DNA from: Anastrepha obliqua
Taxonomy: Eukaryota > Arthropoda > Insecta > Diptera > Tephritidae
NCBI RefSeq assembly: GCF_027943255.1
Contig: NC_072894.1
Coordinates: 79,957,601-80,021,600, forward strand
Length of the DNA stretch: 64,000 bases
Direction: 5' to 3'
Shown: positions 1 to 9,999 of the stretch, one piece after another
How positions within the stretch are numbered: position 1 is the stretch's first letter
How the letters are laid out: each line of letters opens with the position of its first letter
The notes under the pieces: generated by a model
Seen by the model: only the letters and a program-made list of their open reading frames with translations
The model's database searches: none
What the model was told of the DNA's origin: nothing
Made by a program: the position numbers and the translations under genes

Positions 1-1151
1 TCCGGCTGTAAGAAATTCTGGGATGACAGCTGTATTTTTCAATAGCTCGTTGTAGCACCTTGCGAGTGCTTCATGCATTACTGAAAGCTTTTTAAGCCAG
101 ATGTTGTGTAGCTGATCGAGTCCAGGGGATTTCCAGTTAGCTGTAGTACATATACTAATCTTTATTTCCTCTGCTGTAATGTCGCAGAAGTGCATTGGTG
201 CTACGTTGTCCGATTTTTCTTTTTCATTGGCTAACCAATTCGCATCAGCATTGAAGTGTTCTGCTTGTGCCCATATTTTCTCCCAAAACTGCTCTATATC
301 TTGTTGTTGTGGATACGATGTCTGAGATTCCGCATTGCTTTTTAGTTCCAGATTTCTATAAAAGCTCTTTTGATTTTTGTGAAAAAGCTGGTTTTCCCTC
401 CGTCTCTGATTACTTTTGAGGTATCTTCTTAATCGTTTTGAGTAAGCGGCGAGTTGCTGCACTTTCCTATCAATTATCTCCTACAGTTGATCAATTTCTA
501 CAGAGGTTTAAGCGGCATGATGATTTTAGATATACCTATGCCTACACAACCTTTTAGATCTAGCACCATTTTTAAATGAAGTAAGCCTCCCTAAAGATTC
601 TCTTAGACCGGCAATTCGTGTTTGGAGTCTTCTTTGCCACTTAGGTGTTTTTTGCGTCGTTGTATTTTTAAATGTTTGCACCTTTGAGTGCTTCCCCAGT
701 AATCGTACAGTAGTGAGGGCAGAAACATAAATAAGAGTGTTAACATATTCCAAGTTGGTGCTATTGGCGACATATGCTGGCAGAATTTTCGAGTTAAGTG
801 TTTTTACCACTTCGTTTAACTTTTCCGATTCGCCTAATCGGGGTATCCTTGGTCTTTGTAAAGGATCCATACCTTCATAATTCGCCAGATAATTATTGAA
901 AGTGTCTTTTACCTCGCGTTCTTCATTAGTTTCTGGACTATCTCTTTCAGTACTTTCATAAATCAAGTTGATTTCAGGTCGCAAGTTGGTAAATTCCGCT
1001 AAATTTTCAGGCTGTGGGTTGCGGGCCTCGGTTATATCTGGTATTATTTCGTCTTCGCTTCTTTCCGCTCCTCGTAGCTCGTTGTGTATTGCAGTTTTGA
1101 TTTCCTCTTGCTTTTCTTTTCTTACATATTCGTGTTGGAAGATTGCTTTTG
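1..1151 (-). pseudogene. LINE reverse-transcriptase ORF, 3' part, broken and cut by window edge
   Basis: Reading the minus strand from 1151 to 1 gives one long frame of about 380 codons with only three in-frame stops, clustered at 526-528, 508-510 and 481-483. Readable pieces include TPKWQRRLQTRIAGLRESL (linker typical of these LINEs), DIEQFWEKIWAQAEHFNADA and the N-terminal RT motif NWKSPGLDQLHNIWLKK near 90-140. The rest of the RT lies beyond position 1. This linker and RT start are known from LINEs that I associate with the R4/Dong group, which use a restriction-like endonuclease; that clade call is tentative. The upstream part of the same ORF is at 3460-3930, separated by the inserted element at 1152-3459. 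The three close stops mark it as dead. Confidence 0.75.
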
Positions 1152-1204
1152 ACGTGATAACGTCTTATAATTCGATTTAACAGGCTGCACGCACGAAAAA
1201 ATGT

Positions 1205-1440
1205 GTCGTTACCTTGCTCATTACTGTTCATATGTAGTTACCTTGCTCATTGCCGTTACCTTGCTCATATTAGTGTTACCTTGCTCATTACTGTTCATAT
1301 GTAGTTACCTTGCTCATATTAGTGTTACCTTGCTCATTGCCGTTACCTTGCTCATATTAGTGTTACCTTGCTCATTAGTGTTACCTTGCTCATATTAGTG
1401 TTACCTTGCTCATTGCCGTTACCTTGCTCATTGCATTGAA
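1205..1440. repeat. Subterminal minisatellite, about 11 units of 18-30 bp
   Basis: Eleven copies of the core GTTACCTTGCTCAT are separated by short variable spacers such as TGCC, ATTAGT and ACTGTTCATATGTA. The array starts about 50 bp inside the left terminal repeat of the 1152-3459 element. A related array with five units (core AAGCAAGATAACGACG on the plus strand) sits at the matching place at 19345-19435. Repeats in this position are often transposase-binding or foldback sequence; that role is inference. Confidence 0.85.
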
Positions 1441-1780
1441 TGAACTGCAAGCGAAAGGGCGGAACGAACGACAAAGCAAACAAAGCAAACAAAGCAAACG
1501 AACGGCAACGTTCGATATCTTGCTCTCTCCTACTTAAGTGAGCGTATATATGTATGTATGTATATGCGCAAATGTACATATATAAATTCACGTATTTGTA
1601 TTTGCATATGCCTTCTTATTGATTATTATTAATTTGATTCACTTGAAGAATTTAAAATAAAACCAAGTTTGTTAATAATACCTGTTGTTTTAATGTTATA
1701 ATTATTAATTTTTTTATTATATATGAAGGAAAAAATGTATGGTAATATTTACCATATACCTTATAAGATATGTTGTCTAT
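1441..1780. other. Spacer of the inverted-repeat element
   Basis: 1441-1618 matches the second copy of the module: a CAAAG-rich stretch, CTTAAGTGAGCG, a CATG/TATG microsatellite and GCATATGCCTTCTT. From 1619 the similarity ends and AT-rich sequence of unknown origin follows. No coding potential is seen. Confidence 0.6.
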
Positions 1781-1924
1781 ACTAATATTATAAAGAGGAA
1801 AACTTTGTTTGTTTGTAATGAATAGGCTCAAAACTACTGGACCGATTTTAAAAATTCTTTCACCATTCGAAAGCTACATCATCCACGAGTAACATGGATT
1901 ATATTTTATTTTGGAAATAGGGCT

Positions 1925-2660
1925 CGAGATATAGGTCAAAACGTGGACCCGGGTAACCTTCGGATGTGTATGTACAATATGGGTATCAAATGGAAGCTGT
2001 TAGTGAATGCTTTAGTCCAGAGTATGTTTCATGCTGTTCCGTGACTAGGGTCTCGAGATAGAGACCAAAACGTGGACCCTAGAATGTGTTTGTACAATAT
2101 GGATATCAAATTGAAGCTGTTGGTGAATGCTTTAGTACAGAGTATTTTTCATGCCGCTCCGTGACTGGGGTCTCGAGATATAGGTCAAAACGTGGACCCG
2201 GGTAACCTTTGGTTGTGTATGTACAATATGGGTATCAAATGAAAGCTGTTGATAAGTGCTTTAATACGGGGTAGTTTTCATACCTATTGATGACTAGGGT
2301 CTCGAAATATATGCCAAAACGTGGACCCGCCGTGTCTTTGAACCGAATTAAACCAAACTTACACACATTGTTAAGTAGGTATTGAAGATGATTTCCGTAT
2401 AGTTTGAATACCTATTGGTAGATAGGGTCTCAAGATATAGGTGAAAACGTGGACCCGGGTAACCTTCGGACGTGTATGTACAATATGGGTATCAAATGAA
2501 AGCTGTTGGTGAATGCTTTAGTACAGAGTATTTTTCATGCCGCTCCGTGACTGGGGTCTCGAGATATAGGTCAAAACGTGGACCCGGGTAACCTTAGGTT
2601 GTGTATGTACAATATGGGTATCAAATGAAAGCTGTTGATAAGTGCTTTAATACGGGGTAA
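1925..2660. repeat. Tandem repeat of ~128 bp, about six diverged units
   Basis: The landmark ACGTGGACCC recurs at 1941, 2070, 2190, 2319, 2447 and 2576, giving periods of 120-129 bp. Each unit also contains GGGTCTCGAGATATAGG and TACAATATGGGTATCAAA. The unit at 2319-2447 is the most diverged. The preceding 1780-1925 (CTAATATTATAAAGAGGAAA, then an ACTACTGGACCGATTTT stretch) resembles a tail widespread in insect repeats whose class I cannot name with confidence. Confidence 0.85.
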
Positions 2661-2663
2661 TTT

Positions 2664-3352
2664 GTTATGTTATGTAATGTAATGTAATGTTATGTTATGT
2701 TATGGTATGTTATGTTATGTTATGTTATGTTATGTTATGTTATGTTATGTTATGTTATGTTATGTTATGTTATGTTATGTTATGTTATGTTATGTTATGT
2801 TATGTTATGTTATGTTATGTTATGTTATGTTATGTTATGTTATGTTATGTTATGTTATGTTATGTTATGTTATGTTATGTTATGTTATGTTATGTTATGT
2901 TATGTTATGTTATGTTATGTTATGTTATGTTATGTTATGTTATGTTATGTTATGTTATGTTATGTTATGTTATGTTATGTTATGTTATGTTATGTTATGT
3001 TATGTTATGTTATGTTATGTTATGTTATGTTATGTTATGTTATGTTATGTTATGTTATGTTATATTATGTTATGTTATGTTATGTTATGTTATGTTATGT
3101 TATGTTATGTTATGTTATGTTATGTTATGTTATGTTATGTTATGTTATGTTATGTTATGTTATGTTATGTTATGTTATGTTATGTTATGTTATGTTATGT
3201 TATGTTATGTTATGTTATGTTATGTTATGTTATGTTATGTTATGTTATGTTATGTTATGTTATGTTATGTTGTGTTGTGTTGTGTTGTGTTATGTTATGT
3301 TATGTTATGTTATGTTGTGTTAAAGTATATTATATTATGTTATGTTAATGTT
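2664..3352. repeat. (TATGT)n pentanucleotide array, ~690 bp
   Basis: About 135 nearly perfect copies of TATGT. Edges are degenerate: AATGT variants at 2675-2690, TGTGT variants at 3270-3295 and TATAT at 3325-3340. A 5 bp unit with no stop leaves all three plus frames open, each spelling the same cycle Met-Leu-Cys-Tyr-Val. This is an artefact of the repeat and not a gene. It directly abuts the 128 bp tandem repeat. Confidence 0.97.
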
Positions 3353-3459
3353 AACTCATTCTCTATATCCATACAAAATATCTATCAAACAAATAAAATT
3401 AAAATTTTCTTTTGAAAATGCAACCATTCAATCAGTATTTTCTTATGACGTTATCACGT

Positions 3460-3930
3460 TAAGCTATCGTCAGTAAACCGACTTTACAGACAACCTCTTT
3501 TTTTTCTTGTAGCAAGGCTATTTTCAGTAAGCTTCCCATTCAGATGTATGTATCTTCTTAGAAACAGGTCTAGCATTCTCTCACGATAGGTCGTCATGTG
3601 CTCCGGTTCTTCACAATTTGTGGAAATGTAGTAGCAGCGCAGGACATATTCATTCATTTCCGTTGCCCATTGAATACGCTGTCTAACTCGGCCTGCTGTT
3701 GTGGTCCCAAGATTAACTTGAGAAACACTTGTCGCAGTGTTGGGGTTTTCGTGTTGTTGTTGTTGTGCCACTGGCGACTCCGCTATCTGATGTCGATGAG
3801 CAGAGCCCTCGCCGGCAGCCGTGGCTTCTGCCGACACTTGAGCGAATATCCTCGCTCGACTGCAATCATTAGATTCCTCTATAATGCGGCTCTCCGTTTT
3901 TCGAAACGGGTAATTGCATTTTAAACCTTC
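3460..3930 (-). pseudogene. LINE ORF N-terminal part, continuing at 1-1151
   Basis: The minus-strand frame from about 3930 down to 3484 encodes a Gln/Ala-rich start, then RQRIQWATEMNEYVLRCYYI and TTYRERMLDLFLRRY, the N-terminal domain that precedes the KTPKWQ linker in the same LINE family. An 8-T run at 3498-3505 (A run in coding sense) shifts the frame. Changing to the neighbouring frame carries the reading on to the insertion point at 3460, where the other piece takes over at 1151. No ATG is obvious; the true 5' end of the element is probably near 3950. It is dead because of the insertion, the frameshift and the downstream stops. Confidence 0.7.
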
Positions 3931-5582
3931 TGCCAGGTGGTTTACAGATTTACTTCTGGGTTAACTGTGTCCTTTATTATTATTTAATTTTTTTTTTTTA
4001 TTGCATCCCAAAAAAGGAGTGTTTTACATTAATTGGCGACAGCTTAGCTGCAAGCCAATAATTTATAACATTTTATTTTGTTTTATTTTATTTTATTTTT
4101 TTTCTTTACTTCATTTTATTTAACTTTATTTTATTCTTTTTTAATTTTAATTATCATTTTATTACTTTAGTTCACTTTATTTTATTTTACTTTACTTTAT
4201 TTCATTTTTTTTTTTAATATTTTCCAATTTCATCTCGTTCTAAATTATTTATTGTAAGGATGCGCACATAATAATTACTGTACTCACCCACACACACTCT
4301 GATCTATACATACTACATAGATGTGACTCATACATGCGCATATAATTGAAAATATTAGACAAAAAGAACTGTTTGAAAGGATGTGCCAAACAATAGCTGC
4401 GTAAATAGAGGAAAGGAGACCACCGCCGATGCTGCTGCTGCTTTCATATTCAGAAATTTGCGCTTACAGACAACATGCAAACGCATGAGTGCACCAGCAG
4501 AAACCTAGCCTCATCAGCAACATTAGCGGCAAACACATCAGCACCAGCACATTGCTAAGTCACCACCGAAAGGTTGAACGGAGTGTAATAGTTAGTGAGG
4601 AACTTATGTAATTCCACATAGTAATCAACCAACACCACTACACCGGCGCACCATAACTACATACATAAGTATTGCAACCGACTGGTTAAAGAATTTCTAA
4701 CAGCCGTTACAGAGGTTCACCGGCACGTTAGGTAGGAGTTTCATGATACAGCAATGGTGGGGTATCGGTACCAGGCCGCTTTGGTGGTTATTAAATTCAA
4801 CCAAACGGAATATTTAAAAAGCGCCAACTAGCCTCTTTTTTATGTTCCAACTATAAGTAATGTGTATGCTCCTCTTCACTACTACTACTGCGTGCACAAC
4901 GTCACTGCACGGTTACAGCAAATGACACAAAAAGTTTTGCAAACTACTGCAGCTACCTGAGTGAGACCTTGTGGCTCAAACATTTAGTTGCTGTTTTTCA
5001 TTTTGCACACACACATATGTATGTATGTATACTTACTTGTACATTTTTTCATCAAGCGCCCGAGCGTATTTAAGTAGTATATATGTGATAGTATGTGGCA
5101 TATTTATATAGGTATATATGTTGATACACTACTGCCAGTACATATTTTTTATGCTAATTAGAGAAGGTGCAAAGTTGAGGATATTAAGGAACTTGTAATT
5201 ATCTGCTATGCTGTTGAAATACAAAAATACAGATGCGTATGTATGTATGGATGGATGCTTTCGTGTTCATCTGCCATTATAAAAATGCGTATACACCAAA
5301 AAATGCTACCACAGCCGGCAGTAAAAACCTAATTTGTACGAAAAAAGTGGCTGCACTTCTAGCTCAATTTCTTCAAGCTTAGGCTATATACTCGTACTTA
5401 TATAACCGTACTATAATTTCCAAATATGCTGAACATCATCTAAGATGAACTATAAAACTACATAGATATGTAGAAGTTATCACTTTCTCCCAGTTTTTTA
5501 GATGGAATGCTCAAACTTGACAGAACTTCTATTAATCCTAAAAAACCTATCGATATTTCGCAACACAACCCGACCAACAGCT
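3931..5582. other. No gene seen; A+T microsatellite and unrecognised DNA
   Basis: 4060-4215 is a degenerate (TTTTA)n tract. 4400-4960 is less AT-rich with GCTGCTGCTGC and AGCAACA/CAGCACC motifs common in fly non-coding DNA, without a convincing reading frame. 5000-5120 and 5230-5260 carry (TATG)n. Nothing else is supported. Confidence 0.6.
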
Positions 5583-6272
5583 TTAAGGGGAGAAGTTCAT
5601 GTAAAATTTTCAAAAAATCGTTTTTTTCGATATTTCGAAAGCATAGTATAGCTTCTGTAGTCCATTAACTATGTAGAGAGCAGTCCGCGCGCTCCTGTAC
5701 CTCAAACTTTAAAGTCATTTATCTCGAAACAGTAATTTTAAAAACTGCTCATGTTGTAACTCAAAAAGTTATCGACCGATTTGTTTGAAGATTGGTGAAG
5801 CCTTTCCTTACTATCAGAAGGATAAACCTAAAATTTCAGATATTTCGCGTTGATAAATTACTTTTTGGGGGTAAAAATCTAAATAAAATAGCCCTAAATT
5901 CTCACTTTTTTTCAAAGGCTTATTTTATATTATAATTAATTTTATACTTGCTTTTTGTTTTTTAATTTTATAGGTTCATCCTTTCCGTTAATATGTTATA
6001 AAAAAACCAATTTCATTTTTTTTTTTGTCTCAGATCGATAGATTAAGAGTAATAAATAGAGCAGTTTTGGACCTCGCGCCGTAGGCAGCCGACAAGAAAT
6101 GATCCTGAGCCGCCATTTTGGAAAAAAAATGAAAAAAAAATTTTTTTGTACTCTCGAAAGGTTAAACAAAGTTGTGTTAAAGCTTCAAAAAAATATAATT
6201 ATTTTATCACCTTTAAATATATGTTTAAAAAATGACTGATTTTGAGGCTTCTACATGGTCTTCCCCCCTTAA
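5583..6272. mobile_element. TTAA-flanked MITE-like element, copy 1 (~690 bp)
   Basis: It starts TTAAGGGGAGAAGTTCATGT (5583-5602) and ends ACATGGTCTTCCCCCCTTAA (6253-6272), an imperfect inverted repeat with TTAA at each end. The interior is AT-rich with runs such as TTTTCAAAAAATCG, has no ORF, and carries an AGTTATCGACCGATTT block (about 5768-5783) that recurs inverted in copy 3. TTAA target duplication is typical of piggyBac-type elements, but the GGGG terminus does not match the usual piggyBac CCC start, so the class is open. Confidence 0.75.
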
Positions 6273-6829
6273 AACTACAAATTTGAAAGGTGACTTCAAC
6301 TAACTTTTAAGTACGTACAAGGGGCGACTGATTACACTTTGCAATAATTTATCATCTCGTAACTTAGAATATTAATTATTGACTTATTGTGAGTATAAGT
6401 AAAACCTTCATCATTTATGCAATTCATTTAAAATTATTGCTGGAATCAGTAATTGGTTCTATGTTGCATATCTGAAATATTCACAAAAGCGGTCTATGGA
6501 TTTTAAATGAAAATTACAATTTCACTGGAATTTATTTTATTTCCATTTTAAAAGGGCCAAAATTTCACCTGAAATGAAATCTCAATTGCATGTAAATGTC
6601 GAATTTCAATTTCACGCAAATCAAATATTCAAAATTTAGTTAGCTTTTGACACACGCCATTCAATTTCGGTTAGCCACATACGAGCTGTAAGTGCATGAG
6701 GAATTTTTAACAGATAATTTTCGGCGTGATTAAATATTATTTTTGGTTACTACAGAGCCAAATAGTGTCGATTCGCGATTGAGGGAATACAAGAGGCAAC
6801 GCGTGTCGCGGTGCTGCTACTCGGCACTC
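6273..6829. other. No gene seen
   Basis: AT-rich sequence between the first TTAA element and a LINE relic. It contains a run of ATTTCA-type words (6510-6640) but no coding frame, tandem array or terminal repeats that I can support. Confidence 0.5.
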
Positions 6830-7317
6830 AGGTGATTTGTTTAGCTGAAATGGGATGTAGTGGTAATGCGACAGTACTAATAACATCGGTCTCAATAAAC
6901 GCGCCGATAGTTCGGCCTTTTCTGAACCGTATAAAGAAGTGAAGCGAATGGATCTGATAGTTAGTGACAACAAAGTACCAAAGAAGTACCTGCCGCCATC
7001 AATCAGACAATAGACTCGCGTCTCGGCACCCACTTCACTATTGAAATTTTGATGTAGCTCAGTTATAGATCTTTGTTTACTTGATAATCAGCTTTAACAC
7101 CGATAATAATGTCAGCCTTTATACTTTATACTATACTTTGGACTAAGTCGAAAATTATTCTCTCGATGGGCAAAAACCACGCTTTATAAATCTCTGATCA
7201 TTTGTACGGTGGACGATGGAAGCATGGACGATGGCAACATCCGATGAGGCGTCCCTGGGAGTGTTCGAGACAAAGATTTTACGGAAGATTTATGAACTTT
7301 TTCGTGTTGAGCTGTAA
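6830..7317 (+). pseudogene. LINE reverse-transcriptase relic, C-terminal part
   Basis: Fragments in several frames align in order with the end of an RT-type LINE ORF: a piece near 6905-6990 (AFSEPYKEVKRMDLIVSDNK), SFNTDNNVSL near 7095-7125, RWAKTTLYKSLI near 7160-7195, then AWTMATSDEASLGVFETKIL, continuing RKIY, in a clean 34-codon frame at 7213-7317. The last block is the conserved GxEAWT..VFERKILRKIYGP segment downstream of the RT palm. Several frameshifts and stops show great age. A related LINE lies at 37659-38266. Confidence 0.7.
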
Positions 7318-8039
7318 GAGCTTTACGGCAACATAGACATAGTACAATGAATAAAAGCTCAATAGCTCCGCTGGCTATACTATGGCGTACGAATCGCTGC
7401 AAATTCTCCAGCATTGAAAGTGTTAGAAAAGGAAGAAAATATTTTCCTTGCAAAGATGCAGTTAAGAAAGAATTGGCTTCACTTAGAATGTCTGATTGGT
7501 GTCGAATAGAGCGAGGAAGTGTTTACAAATAACTTTCGTCCTTCCATTCTCTTTTCTATAAATAGCTTCATTTACATCGAAGTGATGGCACAATGTAAAC
7601 GTGTGTGTCTGGTCAACCTTGAGCTAACAAAATACAAATAGAAAAACTAAGCATTTATAGGCCCCTAAAAAGATGCAAATCAATAACTAAAATGTATAAT
7701 GAACTTAAATTGGTTACAAACATAAGGAGTCGGGCACAAAAATCAGTTCTTGTTACTTAAATGAAATCAAATAATTGAGAAATCATTTGTCTATAAATAT
7801 ATTTGAAAACTACTTACAAATTAAAATGAAAATAGTTTATTATAACTTACCAATGGTTAAACGAGGGCCAGATGCATATATTTTCAGAACAAATCTACAG
7901 TAATGTTAGATAGCAAATCACTTACCTGAAAAGAGGAAAGAGTTGGAAAATTTTATTTAGTAAAAAACCGATATAATTTAATTTTTCAATACAAATGCCA
8001 TAATTCAAAGGTTGATGAAGAAATGTCATAAAATGGTTC
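7318..8039. other. No gene seen
   Basis: AT-rich, with short open frames of no recognisable content and no repeat structure. Confidence 0.5.
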
Positions 8040-8225
8040 TGTCGGGGATAGCCAATGAACTGGCAAACCAAAAACAGGATTCTACTAGCGCAACAAAGTG
8101 TTGCTGAACAATTTTCAATATTAATATCAAGACGTTCTCAATAATTAGGCATTCATGAATTGACTGTTTGACGGACATTTAAATGAGATCATATTTTACA
8201 TATAAATATTAAGCGCCGTAGTTTG
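8040..8225 (+). pseudogene. Short relic of a mariner-like transposase HTH region
   Basis: In one frame with scattered stops the sequence reads QQSVAEQFSILISRRSQ, then LGIHELTV and RTFK. This resembles the second helix-turn-helix segment (SIRRRSQ.LGI..TLxRIL) of DD41D-type mariner-like transposases. No catalytic domain follows. Two other DD41D-type relics are at 19701-20389 and 20490-21030. The fragment is short, so the call is weak. Confidence 0.4.
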
Positions 8226-8272
8226 AATAAAAATATTGAAACCTGAAAGCATCTAAATTTGTTCATGTTTTA

Positions 8273-8995
8273 TTAGGTATGGGAATAAGTTTCCGTTCTT
8301 TCTTACGAATTACTTAAACAATTAAATAATAAATGATATTATGTGAAGGTTGTGCCATTGGAAGCTATAACTTTACTCCAACTTTCAACAAGCATACGGA
8401 TTCCTATGACGAAAAATTCGAGTTCTTTTGACTTGATCCATTCATTGAGCCAGTTTGTGATGCCCTCGTAAGAAGTGAACCGCTATCCAACAAGGGCTGA
8501 CTGCATGGATCGGAACAAATGGTAATGCGAAGGCGCAATGTCTGGGGAATACGTTAGGTGGGGCAAGATTTTCCAATTCAGTCCCGCTAAATATTGCTGG
8601 ACTGATTTAGCGTCGTGTGGCATGGCGTTGTCATGCACAAAATCAGTTTGTCATGCCTACCGTCCCATTCCCGCCGCTTTTCTTTGAGAGCTCGATTCAA
8701 ACGCATTAGCTGCGGTCGGTAACGATCGCCAATGATGGTTTCAGCTGGTTTAAGGAGTTCATAATAGATGACACCCTTCTGATCCCACCAGATGCACAAC
8801 ATAACCTTTGAAGTATGAATATTTTTTTTCGCTGTCAATGGACCTGGTTCAACTTCCTGCAAATGCTGTTTTTTCGGGACGAACGTAGACATTTTCGACT
8901 TCAGAAAAAAAAGGATCTTTACGCTTCAAGCGAATGTCGACTACTGCGATCGAGACGTTACATATACACCTTCAAATCACCAGTATATTACTAGA
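8273..8995 (-). mobile_element. Mariner (mellifera-type) with internal deletion and dead active site
   Basis: The minus strand starts MSTFVPKKQHLQEV (ATG at 8890-8892) and jumps straight to EPGPLTAKKNIHTSKVMLCI, so most of the DNA-binding half and the first catalytic Asp are deleted. The rest (ITGDRYR-like, ALKEKRREWDGRHDKLIL) continues to about 8640, then needs a frame change to read HDNAMPHDAKSVQQYL and YSPDIAPSHYHLF, ending at TAA 8339-8341. In the SDYHLF motif the third catalytic Asp is His. The left terminal repeat begins TTAGGTATGGGAATAAG at 8273 after a TA. I could not find the matching right repeat; the right limit is approximate. Confidence 0.85.
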
Positions 8996-8999
8996 GCGA

Positions 9000-9288
9000 A
9001 TTCAAAAATAGTATCAGCAGCGACACCTCTTTTACGAGATTAAAAACGACATCTAGACGCGCTTTTTGAAAGACCTTTTTGCATACAACGTATAGCTCAC
9101 GACAAATTATAGCACAGCAATACTCATTTTTTTACTATTCTTTTTTTCTCATTGAACTTTCATTACTTTTTTACAAAAGTACATATACCTTATGGCCTAA
9201 CAAACACCATATAAATCTAACTCTCAAACTTTATACAAAAATTAGGAAAATTTCCAAAAATTTTCATTACAATTTTACATTTTTTATT
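9000..9288. other. No gene seen
   Basis: AT-rich flank between the mariner relic and the second TTAA element; no supported feature. Confidence 0.5.
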
Positions 9289-9999
9289 TTAAGGGGACTC
9301 GGTGATCTATAATTTTCAAAAAATCGATTTTTTTATGTTTTGAAAGTATAGGCTTTTAAGGCTGTCAAATTTTTGCAAATGTATTCCCAGTACTTTCGAT
9401 CCTACAGCCCTTTTAGCAGGTAGAGTCAGATGCGTCACGCGGCGGCATCAACGGTCGCATTATCCACTCTCAAAACTTTAACCTCAATTATCTCAAAACT
9501 ACTTTCTTCGGCCTGGTGTTCTCAAAAAAAAGAGAGAAAAAATATTTTTCAACCGTATTCTCTGAAATTTTAAGATGTTGTTCACAACATCAATGGTTAT
9601 CGCTTGTACTAGAATCATATTATTATTTCAATTATTTCATTTTTCTTTCATTAAAAAACTGAAAACTAACCCGATTTTATGGTGTCCAATTCAAAACCAC
9701 GCCATTTTGTCAAATATTGTTATTCTAGTACTGGGGCATAGCTACAATCATACTGATTAATAATTTTTTTTGGTTTTTGTTCAAAATGGACAACCCCGCC
9801 CAGGTCCAAATTTTCGGGAGTGTCAACTTCAGCACCATTTTCAAAATTATTAAAATACATTTTTTTTCATTCTTCTTTGTAAAAGAAGTTAAATAAAAAG
9901 CCTAAAAAATTTAAATATCGTTTTTTATTTTTTTATTGCAAAAAAATATTTCTGAAAATACCCTAATTTTTTGAGCTCTAGAACACCGGGACCCCTTAA
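9289..9999. mobile_element. TTAA-flanked MITE-like element, copy 2 (~710 bp)
   Basis: Left end TTAAGGGGACTCGGTGATCT (9289-9308). Right end inverted: AGAACACCGGGACCCCTTAA (9980-9999). The inverted repeats match at most positions and the ends are TTAA. The interior has TTTTCAAAAAATCGATTTT just inside the left end, as in copy 1, and no coding frame. It belongs to the same superfamily as 5583-6272 and 12022-19536 but a different subfamily by its terminal bases. Confidence 0.75.

Larger units (their letters stand above)
1152..3459. mobile_element. 2.3 kb element with short terminal inverted repeats, inserted in a LINE ORF
   Basis: The left end reads ACGTGATAACGTC (1152-1164) and the right end GACGTTATCACGT (3447-3459), an exact 13 bp inverted repeat. 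On the minus strand the LINE frame stops at this right end and resumes at the left end, which defines the insertion. Inside, in order, are a minisatellite, a spacer, a ~128 bp tandem repeat and a pentanucleotide array, with no transposase. I see no clean target-site duplication (flanks TTA and TCA in LINE orientation). The left 470 bp (1152-1618) is shared with a second copy ending at 19486. Superfamily unknown: it could be a non-autonomous DNA transposon or a composite of several insertions. Confidence 0.65.

Noticed and set aside
968..1231. Short ORFs on both strands around the inverted-repeat element's left end
   Set aside because: They cross the LINE/element junction and are shadows of the LINE frame and the minisatellite.
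2687..3415. Three long overlapping forward ORFs of 200-240 residues
   Set aside because: All are translations of the TATGT array in three frames; the peptide is a five-residue cycle with no biological meaning.
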